Shown here in pieces: positions 33,913-43,416 of a stretch of 64,000 bases of DNA. Each line of letters starts with the position of its first letter. The stretch's first letter is position 1. Source of the DNA: JBLNDJ01 sp050261515 (GTDB lineage: Bacteria > Acidobacteriota > Terriglobia > Bryobacterales > Bryobacteraceae); NCBI GenBank assembly GCA_050261515.1, contig JBLNDJ010000048.1, forward strand, positions 124,001 through 188,000, in the 5' to 3' direction. The notes below the pieces were generated by a model. The model had not been told where the DNA came from. It did not search any database and was given only the letters and a program-made list of their open reading frames with translations. A program made the translations under genes and the position numbers.

Positions 33913-35634
33913 TCAGCGTTCTGCTTTGCGCTTCGCACGGTGCAGCGCGTAGCCGATGACGGCTCCGATCGCCGCTCCGGCGAGGGCGTAGAACGCCACT
34001 GTGTTGAAAGACGCTTTCGCGAGTTCGATCAGGACCGGGTTTTGCAGGTTGATGCCTCGTTCGAAGACCGTTTCGAGGCCGAGCCTGCCGGCGGGTCCGG
34101 CGGGGCGTGCGATGAAGCCGGCCACGGTTCCCGCCAGGAAGCCCAGGTTCGCCGTGGTCATGACGCGGTCTATCATCGTCACGGCTACGTTCTTCCCTGC
34201 CCTCAGCTTGCTGTGGCGGCGTCCGTAGGTGAAGAACAAAACCTGCCCGATGACGAGCCAGATGACCAGGCGCGACCAGTTGCTCGCTCCCAGGGCGTAC
34301 ATCATGGAGAAGTTCCAGAGAATGCCCAGGATCGGCACCAGCGGCACGAGCGGCGTGCGGAAAGGCCGCGCGGCGTCCGGCTGCGTGCGGCGCATGATCC
34401 AGACGCCTCCGCAGACGATCACGAAGGCGAACAGCGTCCCGATGCTCGTCATCTCGCCCACGACCTGAAGCGGCAGGAACGCGGCCAGCACGGCCACAAA
34501 CAGCATGAACAGGATGTTCGAACGCCAGGGCGTGCGGAACGTCGGGTGAATGTCGGAGAAGATCTTCGGCACCAGGCCGTCGCGCGACATCGAGTAGAAC
34601 ACGCGGCTCTGGCCGAGCAGCATCACCAGAATCACCGATGTGAAGCCCGCGATCACGCCCAGCTTGATCAGAGTCATGAGCCAGGCCTTCTGCGTTACGT
34701 TGATCGCGACGGCGACCGGCGCGGCCACATTCAGCGACTTGTAGGAAACCATGCCGGTCATCACGACCGAGAACAGCACGTAGAGAATCGTGCAGATGGC
34801 CAGCGACCCGATGATGCCCTTCGGCATGTCCTTCTGCGGGTTGCGCGCTTCCTGGGCGGCGGTCGAGACGGCGTCGAAGCCGATGTAGGCGAAGAAAATC
34901 ACCCCGGCTCCAGCCATGATGCCGCTCCAGCCGAACTTGCCGAAGGCGCCTTCGTTGGCCGGGATGAACGGCTGATAGTTCGCGCGGTTGATGTAGAAAT
35001 AGCCGACCGCGATGAACACCAGCACGACGGTGACCTTGATGACCACGATCACGGCGTTGGCCCGGGCCGATTCCTTGATCCCCACCATCAGCAGGATCGA
35101 GATCACCACGACGATGAAGACGGCGGGCAGGTTGATCAGGCCCTGTATATGCGTTCCGTCGGGGAGTTTGAGGGCTTCAAGCGGGGAGGAGACAAGCTGC
35201 GGGGGCAGGTGGATTCCGAAGTCGTTCAGCAGCGAGACGACGTAGCCCGCCCAACTGATGGAGACGGTAGCGGCGCCGACGGCGTATTCGAGCACGAGGT
35301 CCCAGCCGATGATCCAGGCCAGCCATTCGCCCATGGTGGTGTAGGCATAGGTGTAGGCGGAGCCCGCGACCGGGATCATGCAGGCGAACTCGCTGTAGCA
35401 GAGCCCGGCGAAGGCACAGCCGATGGCGGCCACCACCATCGAGAGCGCGACGGCGGGGCCGGCGTGCTGGGCCGCGGCGAGTCCGGTGAGCGAGAACAGG
35501 CCCGCTCCGATGATCGCGCCGATGCCCAGGGCAATCAGGTTGCCCGGCCCGAGCGCGCGCCTGAGGTGCTGTCCCTCGGCCTCGGTGGTCAGTTCGCGGA
35601 GTGATTTCTTGTCGAATAATGTCGTCGATCCCAT
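33913..35634 (-). CDS. APC-family amino acid permease (cationic amino acid transporter type)
   Basis: A 573-residue inner-membrane carrier with about 14 spans. The first span has GIGAIIGAGLFSLTGLAA, the substrate-binding loop of the APC fold, and the sixth-span region reads FFAYIGFDAVSTAAQEARNPQKDMPKGI, typical of the CAT/YfnA group. It is predicted to import amino acids with protons. The ATG follows directly on the stop of the next-upstream APC gene (TAGATG), so the two are translated in series. The ADOP gene lies 47 bases downstream. Confidence 0.88.
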   Translation of the reverse strand: MGSTTLFDKKSLRELTTEAEGQHLRRALGPGNLIALGIGAIIGAGLFSLTGLAAAQHAGPAVALSMVVAAIGCAFAGLCYSEFACMIPVAGSAYTYAYTTMGEWLAWIIGWDLVLEYAVGAATVSISWAGYVVSLLNDFGIHLPPQLVSSPLEALKLPDGTHIQGLINLPAVFIVVVISILLMVGIKESARANAVIVVIKVTVVLVFIAVGYFYINRANYQPFIPANEGAFGKFGWSGIMAGAGVIFFAYIGFDAVSTAAQEARNPQKDMPKGIIGSLAICTILYVLFSVVMTGMVSYKSLNVAAPVAVAINVTQKAWLMTLIKLGVIAGFTSVILVMLLGQSRVFYSMSRDGLVPKIFSDIHPTFRTPWRSNILFMLFVAVLAAFLPLQVVGEMTSIGTLFAFVIVCGGVWIMRRTQPDAARPFRTPLVPLVPILGILWNFSMMYALGASNWSRLVIWLVIGQVLFFTYGRRHSKLRAGKNVAVTMIDRVMTTANLGFLAGTVAGFIARPAGPAGRLGLETVFERGINLQNPVLIELAKASFNTVAFYALAGAAIGAVIGYALHRAKRKAER

Positions 35635-37044
35635 CTACTCTCCCCGTGCCGGAGACAACGCGCGCCACAGGTAGTACACGGGCACTCCCAGCAGCACGAT
35701 AATCAATCCCGGCCAGGTGTAATTCGGCTTGTACAACAGCAGGAGGATCTCGATCGCCCCGGCCAGCGCGATGTAGAGCGCCGGCAGCACGGGGTAACCC
35801 CAGGCGCGGTACGGCCGGTCCATTCCGGGCCGGGTGCGCCGGAGCACGAAAACTCCAGCAATCGTCAAGATGTAAAAGAGTAACACTGCGAAGATCACAT
35901 AATCCAGCAGGTCGCTGTAAGTGCCGCTCAGGGTGAGCAGGCAGGCCCAGGCGCATTGGACCGACAGCGAGACGACCGGCGTCCGGCGCGTGGGGTGGAG
36001 GTGCGCGACGGGGCGGAAGAAGAGCTTGTCGAGCGCCATGGCGTAGTAGACGCGCGCGCCGGCGAGAATCATGCCGTTCAGGCAGCCGAAGGTCGAGATC
36101 ATGATGGCGGCGGCCATGACCTGCACGGCGACCGGCCCGAGGATGACGGCCGCGGCGGCGGTGGCGACGCGGTCTTCCGCGGCATGCTGGATCGCTTCGA
36201 GCGGCAGCACGCTGAGGTAGACGAAGTTGCAGGCCAGGTAGATGGCCGAGACGATTCCGACGCCGAGGGCGAGCGCGAGCGGCACGTTGCGGCGCGGGTT
36301 GCGGATCTCCCCGGCGGTGAACGTGACGTTGTTCCAGGCGTCCGAGGAGAACAGCGCCCCGACCATGGCGACTCCGGCGAGGCGGACGGAGTCGAAGGTC
36401 CAGCCCGCGTTCGACCAGAAGTTGCCGCCGAAATTGCGGGCGACGGCTTGCGGGTTGCGTCCGAAGGCGAGGCCGAGGACGACGAGTCCAACGAGTGCAG
36501 CGATCTTGGCCAACGTGAACGTATTCTGGACGAGCGCGCCGGCGCGGACGCCTCGCGTGTTGACCCAGGTGAGCAGCAGCAGGATCGCGATGGCGAGGGC
36601 CTGCTGCGTGCTGACGCCGAAGCGGCCGGCGCTCAACAGCATGTTCTGCGCGGAAATCCACGGGAAGAAGACGCCCGTGAATTTCGCGAAGGCCACGGCG
36701 ACGGCGGCGAGCGTGCCGCACTGTATGACAAGAAACAACGTCCAGCCGTAGAGGAACCCGGCCAGCGGGCCGAAGGCTTCGCGGAGGTAGACGTACTGCC
36801 CTCCGGCCTGCGGCATGGCGGCGGCGAGCTCGCCGTAGCTGAGCGCGGCGATGATGGTGAGAACGGCCGTGGTGACCCAGGTGACCATCGTGAGGCCGGG
36901 CGAAGCGACCTGCCGCGAGATGTCCGCGGCCACGATGAAGATGCCCGAGCCGATCATCGAGCCCATCACGAGCGTGGTCGCGTCGAGCAGCCCGAGGCTC
37001 TTGAGGAGACTCGTACCGCTCACGTCTTTATCAGTCGTTGCCAT
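35635..37044 (-). CDS. APC-family amino acid permease (LAT/SteT-like)
   Basis: A 469-residue carrier with about 12 spans. It has the first-span motif LVMGSMIGSGIFIVAADI and, in the sixth-span region, GALFSSDAWNNVTFTAGEIRNPRRNVPLAL, close to SteT/LAT-type exchangers. Substrate is probably a neutral or hydroxyl amino acid. Its first 25 bases overlap the end of thiE, and its stop directly precedes the next permease gene, so thiE and the two permeases form one unit. Confidence 0.87.
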   Translation of the reverse strand: MATTDKDVSGTSLLKSLGLLDATTLVMGSMIGSGIFIVAADISRQVASPGLTMVTWVTTAVLTIIAALSYGELAAAMPQAGGQYVYLREAFGPLAGFLYGWTLFLVIQCGTLAAVAVAFAKFTGVFFPWISAQNMLLSAGRFGVSTQQALAIAILLLLTWVNTRGVRAGALVQNTFTLAKIAALVGLVVLGLAFGRNPQAVARNFGGNFWSNAGWTFDSVRLAGVAMVGALFSSDAWNNVTFTAGEIRNPRRNVPLALALGVGIVSAIYLACNFVYLSVLPLEAIQHAAEDRVATAAAAVILGPVAVQVMAAAIMISTFGCLNGMILAGARVYYAMALDKLFFRPVAHLHPTRRTPVVSLSVQCAWACLLTLSGTYSDLLDYVIFAVLLFYILTIAGVFVLRRTRPGMDRPYRAWGYPVLPALYIALAGAIEILLLLYKPNYTWPGLIIVLLGVPVYYLWRALSPARGE

Positions 37045-37652
37045 TCCTCCATCCGTTGGCGAAGCGTGCGGGTGTGCAGGTTTTCCGGCAGGATATCATG
37101 AATCACCGCAACGGAGTCCGCGCCGGCGGCGAGCACATCGCGGGCGTTGGCGCGCGTGATGCCGCCGATAGCGACCAGCGGGCGGCCGCGGGCCGGGAGC
37201 GCGCGGAGACCGTCGAGGCCGACGACCGGGTCGGGGTTTTGCTTCGAGCGCGTCGCGAAGATCGGGCCGATGGCGAGGTAATCCGCGGGCCCGGCGAGCG
37301 CTGCGGCAAACTGCACGGCGTTGTGGGTGGACAAGCCGAGCAGGCGGGAGGGGCCAAGGAGCTTGCGGGCGGCGGCGGGGGAGAGATCGTCCTGGCCGAC
37401 GTGCAGGCCGGCGTCTAACAGCAGGGCGATGTCGGCGCGGTCGTCTACGACGAACAGCGCGCCGGCGCGGCGGCACAGATCGGCCACGCGTACGGCCTGT
37501 TCGAAGACGGCGCGGGAATAATGCCCCTTGTGGCGGAACTGGAGCATGCGGGCTCCGCCTTCGAGCATCGCTTCGGCGGCGGCGACGGGGTCGAAGCCGC
37601 GGCGCTCCAGGGATGCGGTGTCCAGAATCGGATAAAGCGGTGATAGTTCCAC
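37020..37652 (-). CDS. thiE: thiamine-phosphate synthase
   Basis: A 210-residue TIM-barrel enzyme that joins HMP-PP and the thiazole phosphate to give thiamine phosphate. Motifs include MLQFRHKGHYSRAV (pyrophosphate site), VVDDRADIALLLDAGLHVGQDDL, LLGLSTHN, YLAIGPIFATRSKQNPDP and VAIGGITRANARDVLAAGADSVAVI, all in the expected order. The start appears to be GTG at 37652. It shares a 25-base overlap with the downstream permease gene. No other thiamine gene is close and no TPP riboswitch was seen upstream. Confidence 0.92.
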   Translation of the reverse strand: MELSPLYPILDTASLERRGFDPVAAAEAMLEGGARMLQFRHKGHYSRAVFEQAVRVADLCRRAGALFVVDDRADIALLLDAGLHVGQDDLSPAAARKLLGPSRLLGLSTHNAVQFAAALAGPADYLAIGPIFATRSKQNPDPVVGLDGLRALPARGRPLVAIGGITRANARDVLAAGADSVAVIHDILPENLHTRTLRQRMEEWQRLIKT

Positions 37653-37704
37653 TCATCCCATGGTAAACGGCGCAAACCGGTTCGCCCCTTTCTTCCAGTC
37701 TCTG

Positions 37705-37735
37705 TACAATGGAGCTACCAAGAAGGGGGCTAACC
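37705..37735 (+). promoter_or_regulatory. -10 element and short leader of the subtilase gene
   Basis: TACAAT (37705-37710) overlaps an ATG at 37709, which therefore cannot be the real start. The leader carries AAGGGGG (37723-37729) six bases before a TTG at 37736. The same arrangement stands before the decaheme cytochrome gene. Confidence 0.5.
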
Positions 37736-40700
37736 TTGCCGCTACGCCGCGCTGTCCTGCTGTGCTCCGCGTTCACACTGATCGCCGGAGCTTCCGAGCC
37801 TCTCGGGCGGTACGCCGTGATCCTGAACGATCCGGCAGCCGCTGAGCGGATTTCGTCGCTGAAGAGCGTTCAAAGCGCCGCCGCAGCGAGCTACCGCGAC
37901 CGCATCCTGGCGGCGCAGCGTTCGCTTAGGAGCGAGCTGGCCGGCCGGAATTTCCGCGTGACGGGGGCGGCGCAGAGCGTCCTGAACGCCGTGTTCGTCC
38001 AAGCGCCCGCGAGCCGGGTGGCCGAGTTGCGCGCCCTTCCGGGGGTGAAAGCCGTCGCGCCGCTGCACAGGTTCCGCCTGCACCTGAACAAGGCCGTGGA
38101 ACTAGAGAACGTCCCGGCGGCCTGGAACGCGCTCGGCGGAACAAGCAACGCGGGAGCCGGCGTGCGGATCGCGATCATAGACACAGGCATCGACCAGAGG
38201 CACCCGGCTTTTCAAGGCTCCTCGCCGCCCGCGGGGTTCACTCCGGTGTGCACCGAGCAGGCGCAGACCGGCCAGAGCTTCGGGTGGAAGAACTGCACGG
38301 GCACGTTCACCAACGGGAAGGTGATTGTGGCGCGGAGCTACGTGGCGGAGCTGGCCTCGGGCGCGCTGAATTTCGACGGCGTCGCGCGGCCCGACGATGT
38401 TTCGCCGCGCGATCACATCGGCCACGGCACGGCGCTCGGCATGATTACCGCCGGCGCCACCAACACGGGCCCCACGGGCATCACGATCACGGGCCTGGCG
38501 CCGAAGGCCTGGCTCGGCAGCTACAAGGTGTTCGGCTCGCCGGGGCTGAACGATTTCACGGGCGGCGACGTGCTGATCAGCGCCGTTGAGGACGCGCTCA
38601 ACGACGGGATGAACATCGCCGTCCTGTCGCTCGGCAGCCCGGCGTTCACCGGCCCGCTCGACACCGGGGCGGTCTGCGGCCAGCCGGCGGGAACGCCGTG
38701 CGACCCGGAGGCGCTCGCCGTCGAGAACGCCGTGCGGGCGGGAATGCTGGTGGTGGCCTCGGCGGGCAACAGCGGCGATTCGAGCGGGAATCCGCCGACG
38801 CTGAACTCGGTCGAGTCTCCCGCCACGGCGCCTTCGGCGATTGCGGCCGGGGCGAGCACGAACTCGCACGAGTTCACCAACGTAGTGCAGGTGTCGGGCC
38901 CGGGCGTGCCGGCAAATCTGCGAACCATCCCGTCGGTGTTCGGCGACGGGCCGCTGCCGGCCCAACCGCTGACGGCCCCGGCGGCCGACGTCACGAAACT
39001 CGATCCGACCGGCCTGGCATGCAACGCGCTCGCCCCGAGCTCGCTGAGCGGCGCCATCGTCCTGATCACACGCGGCACGTGCGATTTCGTGTCGAAGGTG
39101 ACCAACGCGCAGAACGCCGGGGCCGCGGGCGTGATCTTCGTCGATAACGTGGATGAGGACGTCAGTTCCATCTCGCCCATCGGCCTCGGTTTCACGACGA
39201 TTCCGGCGGCGATCATCTCGATGGCGAACGGCGCGGCTCTGAGGGCCTATCTCGGCTCGCGCACGGACGTGCATTTCACGATGAGCAACAACATCGGCGA
39301 GACCGCCTCGGCCGCGTTCAACCAGGTGGCGCCGTTCTCCTCGCGCGGGCCGTCGATCGCGTACGCTCTCAAGCCGGAAGCGATGGGCGTCGGCACGAAC
39401 GTCTACATGGCGACCGAGAAATCCGACCCGAACGGCGAGATGTACGATCCGTCGGGGTACATTGCGGCCTCGGGCACCAGCTTCTCGGCCCCGATGCTGG
39501 CGGGCGCGGCGGCGCTCGTCAAGCAGAAGAACCCGGGGTTCACGGCGCTTCAGTTGAGATCGGCGGTGATCGGAACGGCTTCGCAGACGCTGACCGATAA
39601 CGGCCAGGCGGCGGGCATAACGGCCGCGGGCAACGGGCTGCTGGACGCCGGCAACGCGGTCGCCACGACCGTGACGACGGACCCGGCCGCGATTTCCTTC
39701 GGCGCGATCGGCCAGACGGCGAACCTGCCTGCCACGCAAAGGGTGACCGTGCACTACTCCGGCACGACGGCCGCGACGCTCGCGCTGAGCCTGAGCGGGA
39801 GCCGCCCACCGGCGCTCGACAAGACCTCGCTCTCCTTCACGCCCGGCTCTCCGGACCAGACCGTGACGCTCACGCTTTCGGGCGCGGTTCCGCCGGCGGG
39901 AATTTACACCGGCACGCTGACGATCCAGGGCGGAGGCACGGCGCAGCGCGTGCCGTATCTCTACGTCGTGGGCGATGGGGTGGCCTTCGACATCGTTCCG
40001 ATCACGGGCGGCGGCTTCGATGGGCCGGTGGGCCAGCACGTCCCGGGCGGCCTGGCCTTCAAGGTAATCGACCGCTACGGCGTGGCGGTGCCGAACCTGC
40101 CGGTGACGTTCGCGGTAACGCGCGGCGGAGGCTCGATCGCGGCGGCGGATCCGCGGACGGACGTGCACGGCGTCGCGACGGCGGATGCGGTGACGGGCCC
40201 GGCGCCGGGCGCGCAGACCTACACCGCGGCGGCCGGCAGCCTGGGGACGCGGTTCAGCGGCGTTGCGCGCGCGACGCCGCTGATCAACGCCAAGGGCATT
40301 GTCAATGCGGCCAGCTTCCAGGTTGGCCGCGGCGTGGTGCCGGGCGGCTACGCGTCGATTTTCGGGACGGCGCTCAGCGACACGACGGCCAACGCCCAGG
40401 CGGTTCCGCTGCCGCTGGCGATTTCGCAAACCAGCGTCAGCTTCGAGGTTCCTTCGGCGGGTTTGCGTCTGCCGGGCCGGCTGCTCTATGCCGACGCGGC
40501 GCAGGTCAACGTGCAGGTGCCGTGGGAGCTGGCGGGGCAAAGTTCCGTGCAGGTGCGCGTGAACGTGGGCGAGACCAGCGGCCAGGTCTTCACCGTTCCC
40601 GTGGCGCAGTTTTCCCCCGCGATTTACATGACCGAGCAGGGGACGGCGGCGGCGCTCGACGCGAACAACGCGCCGATCAGCGCGTCGAACGCGGCGCGGC

Positions 40701-40984
40701 GCGGCCAGGTGGTTCAGCTTTTCGTGAACGGGCTCGGCGCGGTGGATAACCAGCCCGAGAGCGGCGTCGCGGCCCCGCTGACGCCGCTGGCGCACACGGC
40801 GACGCCGACGGTAACGGTCGGGGGGCGCAGCGCGACGGTCGAGTTCTCAGGTCTGGCGCCGGGGTTCCCGGGGCTCGACCAGGTGAACTTCGTGGTACCC
40901 GCGGACGCGCCCACGGGCTCGCAGCCGGTGGTGGTGACGATCGGCGGCGTGTCCTCGCCGGCCGTCAATATGCAGGTGCGGTGA
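37736..40984 (+). CDS. secreted S8 (subtilisin-like) peptidase with PA domain and Solibacter-type C-terminal domain
   Basis: An exported protease of about 1082 residues. It has a signal peptide, an I9-type propeptide (about 20-110, YAVILNDPAAAERI to VAPLHRF), and a subtilase domain with Asp in RIAIIDTGIDQRHPAF, His in DHIGHGTALG and Ser in ASGTSFSAPMLAGAAAL. A PA domain is inserted before the Ser motif (VLITRGTCDFVSKVTNAQNAG). Two Ig-like stretches follow, then a final domain of about 220 residues starting INAKGIVNAASFQVG, recognised as the C-terminal domain described from Solibacter. TTG at 37736 is the likely start; an in-frame ATG at 37709 lies inside the -10 box. Confidence 0.9.
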   Translation: MPLRRAVLLCSAFTLIAGASEPLGRYAVILNDPAAAERISSLKSVQSAAAASYRDRILAAQRSLRSELAGRNFRVTGAAQSVLNAVFVQAPASRVAELRALPGVKAVAPLHRFRLHLNKAVELENVPAAWNALGGTSNAGAGVRIAIIDTGIDQRHPAFQGSSPPAGFTPVCTEQAQTGQSFGWKNCTGTFTNGKVIVARSYVAELASGALNFDGVARPDDVSPRDHIGHGTALGMITAGATNTGPTGITITGLAPKAWLGSYKVFGSPGLNDFTGGDVLISAVEDALNDGMNIAVLSLGSPAFTGPLDTGAVCGQPAGTPCDPEALAVENAVRAGMLVVASAGNSGDSSGNPPTLNSVESPATAPSAIAAGASTNSHEFTNVVQVSGPGVPANLRTIPSVFGDGPLPAQPLTAPAADVTKLDPTGLACNALAPSSLSGAIVLITRGTCDFVSKVTNAQNAGAAGVIFVDNVDEDVSSISPIGLGFTTIPAAIISMANGAALRAYLGSRTDVHFTMSNNIGETASAAFNQVAPFSSRGPSIAYALKPEAMGVGTNVYMATEKSDPNGEMYDPSGYIAASGTSFSAPMLAGAAALVKQKNPGFTALQLRSAVIGTASQTLTDNGQAAGITAAGNGLLDAGNAVATTVTTDPAAISFGAIGQTANLPATQRVTVHYSGTTAATLALSLSGSRPPALDKTSLSFTPGSPDQTVTLTLSGAVPPAGIYTGTLTIQGGGTAQRVPYLYVVGDGVAFDIVPITGGGFDGPVGQHVPGGLAFKVIDRYGVAVPNLPVTFAVTRGGGSIAAADPRTDVHGVATADAVTGPAPGAQTYTAAAGSLGTRFSGVARATPLINAKGIVNAASFQVGRGVVPGGYASIFGTALSDTTANAQAVPLPLAISQTSVSFEVPSAGLRLPGRLLYADAAQVNVQVPWELAGQSSVQVRVNVGETSGQVFTVPVAQFSPAIYMTEQGTAAALDANNAPISASNAARRGQVVQLFVNGLGAVDNQPESGVAAPLTPLAHTATPTVTVGGRSATVEFSGLAPGFPGLDQVNFVVPADAPTGSQPVVVTIGGVSSPAVNMQVR

Positions 40985-42419
40985 AGAACGAGTAGAGCGC
41001 GTTGCCGCCCGCGCGGCGGGCGTTCGGATAGCGCGCGCGTATGTCCGCCGGCAGACCGGCGCCGTCGCAGAGCCAGCCAATCGTGCGGATGCCTGCGCCG
41101 GGCGTGCGCCCGAAACCGGCCCAGTTCACAGCGGCGTAGTGGTAGGTGACGGTGCGCAGGTTGGGCGCTTCCGGGCGTTCGAGCAGGCAGTAGATCAGGC
41201 GCTCGTCCGGGCGGCCGTCCATGGCGTCGATGAGCGTGCGCAGCTCGCGCTGCGAGTCTTCGACGAGCCAGGCGAAGCGGGGCGAGGCGCGCAGGAACTG
41301 ATAGGCCACGCGCCCGGAAGGCGTGCCGCCGATGAAGCGCTCGTAGGGGAGATACGACAAAGCGAGGCTGGCGGCGACCGCGGCGGCCACCCATTTCCCG
41401 TTTTCGAGGACCGGCCCGCATAGCCAAGCGCCCACAAGCACGAGCGGCGGAAGCGAGAGCAGTATGTAGCCCGCCGCGCCGTAGTGCAGCAGGAAGACCA
41501 TCGCGAGGTTCGGCGCGAGCCACAGGGCGAAGAACATGGGAGTCGCCCAGCAAGGCAGCGCGGCGCGCGGCCCTTTGCGCCGGCCGAGCAGGGCGGCCGC
41601 GGCCGGGGCGGCCAGAGCGCCCAGGGCGAGCGCGAATCCAATACAGACCGCAACGACCATAACGCCGTGCATGGCCGGCGGCGCGCCGAACAGGATCGAC
41701 GTCTTCGCGATGCTGAGGGAGGCCTGCGTGCTCGTCATACGCGAGAGCGCGGTGATGCCGCCCGACATCCGCGCGGTGGGCAGATACCACGCCAGCCAGA
41801 CCGCCGCGCCGGCAGCGAGCGCTGCGGCCGCGCGCACGGGCCGGTTCCGGCATGAGCGCCAGAGCGCGGCCCCGAGCAGCGCCAACAGGAACGTTGCGCC
41901 GCTTTGGCGGAAGCCCGCCGCGGCCGCGACCACGGCGAAGGCGGCGACGGCATGACGCGCATCGCCCCGCCACATGCCTGCCGCGAACCACGCCGCTGCG
42001 CAGGAGACGAACAGGTCCACCGCATAGTTGACCGGCACCATCGCGTGGGTCAATACCAGCGGCGAGAAGGCGAGCAGCGCGGTGGCGGCAAGGCCCGCCC
42101 GTTCGCCCAGCATCTCGCGCGCGAGCGAATGGAAGAACGGGAGCGCCGCCAGGGTGAACAGCAGCGCGAGCACGACCTGTCCGGAGCTGGCGTTGCCCGT
42201 AAGCCGCGTCGTGCCTTTGAGGGCGAGAATCCAGAGCGGATAACCGGGCGGATGCGGCTGGTGTCTGGCGATATCAAAGTGCTCCACGCCGCGCGCGTAT
42301 TGCGACGAATCCCAGTTGTAGGAGTAACGCGCGGAGATGTGAGGCACGACCAGCGCGAGCCAGAGCAAGCCGAGCAGGACCGTTGACTTTCCCTTTTTAT
42401 TCGCCCACAATTGGACCAT
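40965..42419 (-). CDS. multi-span membrane protein of the GT39/DUF2723-like glycosyltransferase type
   Basis: A membrane protein of about 484 residues with roughly ten spans and a hydrophilic C-terminal portion. Near the N-terminus it has YNWDSSQYARGVEHFDIARHQPHPPGYPLW, which includes the acidic residue and the HPPGYP motif of lipid-linked-sugar glycosyltransferases. Likely it moves a sugar from a polyprenyl carrier to an acceptor outside the cell; the acceptor is unknown. The ATG at 42419 shares bases with the lexA ATG on the other strand (CATG). No ribosome-binding site supports it, so a start slightly further in is possible. Its 3' end overlaps the subtilase gene by 20 bases. Confidence 0.72.
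   Translation of the reverse strand: MVQLWANKKGKSTVLLGLLWLALVVPHISARYSYNWDSSQYARGVEHFDIARHQPHPPGYPLWILALKGTTRLTGNASSGQVVLALLFTLAALPFFHSLAREMLGERAGLAATALLAFSPLVLTHAMVPVNYAVDLFVSCAAAWFAAGMWRGDARHAVAAFAVVAAAAGFRQSGATFLLALLGAALWRSCRNRPVRAAAALAAGAAVWLAWYLPTARMSGGITALSRMTSTQASLSIAKTSILFGAPPAMHGVMVVAVCIGFALALGALAAPAAAALLGRRKGPRAALPCWATPMFFALWLAPNLAMVFLLHYGAAGYILLSLPPLVLVGAWLCGPVLENGKWVAAAVAASLALSYLPYERFIGGTPSGRVAYQFLRASPRFAWLVEDSQRELRTLIDAMDGRPDERLIYCLLERPEAPNLRTVTYHYAAVNWAGFGRTPGAGIRTIGWLCDGAGLPADIRARYPNARRAGGNALYSFFTAPAY
42383..42411 (+). promoter_or_regulatory. sigma-70-type promoter of lexA
   Basis: TTGACT (42383-42388), a 17-base spacer and CACAAT (42406-42411) are followed after 6 nt by the lexA ATG. 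This is the clearest two-box promoter in the window and implies a leaderless mRNA. No known LexA box is obvious. Confidence 0.6.
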
Positions 42420-43044
42420 GGCGATCACCAAGCGGCAGAAGCAGGTGCTGGACTTCATCGCGGATTTCATCGACGCCAACGGCTACAGCCCGAGTTACGA
42501 GGAAATCGCGCACGGGCTGGAACTGGCGTCGCTGGCCACAGTGCACAAGCATATCGCGGCTCTCGAGACAAAGCACTACCTAAAGCGCGGATTCAACCAG
42601 AGCCGCTCGCTCGATCTGGCGCAGAAGTATTACCAGGAGGTGCGGCGTGCGCCGCGGGGCGGCACGGGGCTCGAAGTTCCGCTGCTGGGGCGCATCGCGG
42701 CAGGGTCGCCGGTCGAGGCGCTGGCGGGGACCGACCGCCTCGACTTCGCTGATTTCGCCGGACACGAGAACATTTATGCGCTCGAAGTCCGCGGCGATTC
42801 GATGATCGACGACCACATTTGCAGCGGAGACCTGGTGCTGGTGGAAAACACCGAGCAGGTGCGCAACGGAGACATCGTCGTGGCGCTGGTTCGCGGAAGC
42901 GAGACGACGTTGAAGCGGTTTTACAAGGAATCGGACACGCAAGCCCGCTTGCAGCCGGCGAATGCGCAGATGGAGCCGATTTTTGTGCCGCTGGCGGACC
43001 TTAAAATTCAGGGCCGCGTGCTGGCGGTGCTTCGCAAGTACTAA
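42418..43044 (+). CDS. lexA: LexA repressor
   Basis: A 208-residue SOS repressor/autopeptidase. An N-terminal winged helix (TKRQKQVLDFIADFIDANGYSPSYEEIA, then LATVHKHIAALETK) is followed by the cleavage site Ala-Gly in LLGRIAAGSPVEAL. The catalytic Ser is in VRGDSMIDDHI and the Lys in GSETTLKRFYKE. It represses DNA-damage genes and cleaves itself when RecA is active. The start codon overlaps that of the divergent membrane-protein gene. Its last 4 bases overlap the convergent DUF2934 gene. Confidence 0.95.
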   Translation: MAITKRQKQVLDFIADFIDANGYSPSYEEIAHGLELASLATVHKHIAALETKHYLKRGFNQSRSLDLAQKYYQEVRRAPRGGTGLEVPLLGRIAAGSPVEALAGTDRLDFADFAGHENIYALEVRGDSMIDDHICSGDLVLVENTEQVRNGDIVVALVRGSETTLKRFYKESDTQARLQPANAQMEPIFVPLADLKIQGRVLAVLRKY

Positions 43045-43307
43045 GCGCCGGCGGAGCGGCGGCGGAATTCCTGCTCGGCGCGGAACCAGTCTTCTTCGTG
43101 CGAGCCGTCCGTGCGGCCGCGCGCTTCCCAATACTGGTAAGCGAGCTTGGAGATCTCTTCGTGCTCGGAGACAACATCCGCGGCGGGCGTTTCAACCTTC
43201 GGAGCCGGCGGCGCGGCTTTGACGTGAGTGGTTCTTCTCCGGGTCACTGCCCCAGCAACTCCTTCGGAAGAATGGATAGACCGGGCTTCAGTGCGTTTTC
43301 TAGCCAT
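43041..43307 (-). CDS. DUF2934 protein
   Basis: An 88-residue soluble protein. A basic, Ala-rich N-terminal half is followed by the DUF2934 unit HEEISKLAYQYWEARGRTDGSHEEDWFRAEQEF (about residues 49-81). Function is unknown. The ATG at 43307 has GGGGGG about 9 nt upstream and a TAAAAT hexamer at 43348-43343, giving a normal leader. The frame is open further upstream to 43577 inside topA, without support. Confidence 0.8.
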   Translation of the reverse strand: MARKRTEARSIHSSEGVAGAVTRRRTTHVKAAPPAPKVETPAADVVSEHEEISKLAYQYWEARGRTDGSHEEDWFRAEQEFRRRSAGA

Positions 43308-43416
43308 CTTATGATTCCCCCCAGAAATCAGATGTCGTGTACATTTTAACAGAAAATGCCCTAAAACAGGCCAAAAATTAATCGATCTGCCAAATAACAG
43401 AACTTGGGGGGAATGT

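Noticed and set aside
37709..37711. ATG as start of the subtilase
   Set aside because: It lies inside the TACAAT hexamer; the downstream TTG has a strong ribosome site.
38102..40795. 897-residue open frame on the minus strand
   Set aside because: Antisense to the subtilase gene; the Arg-rich product has no domain.
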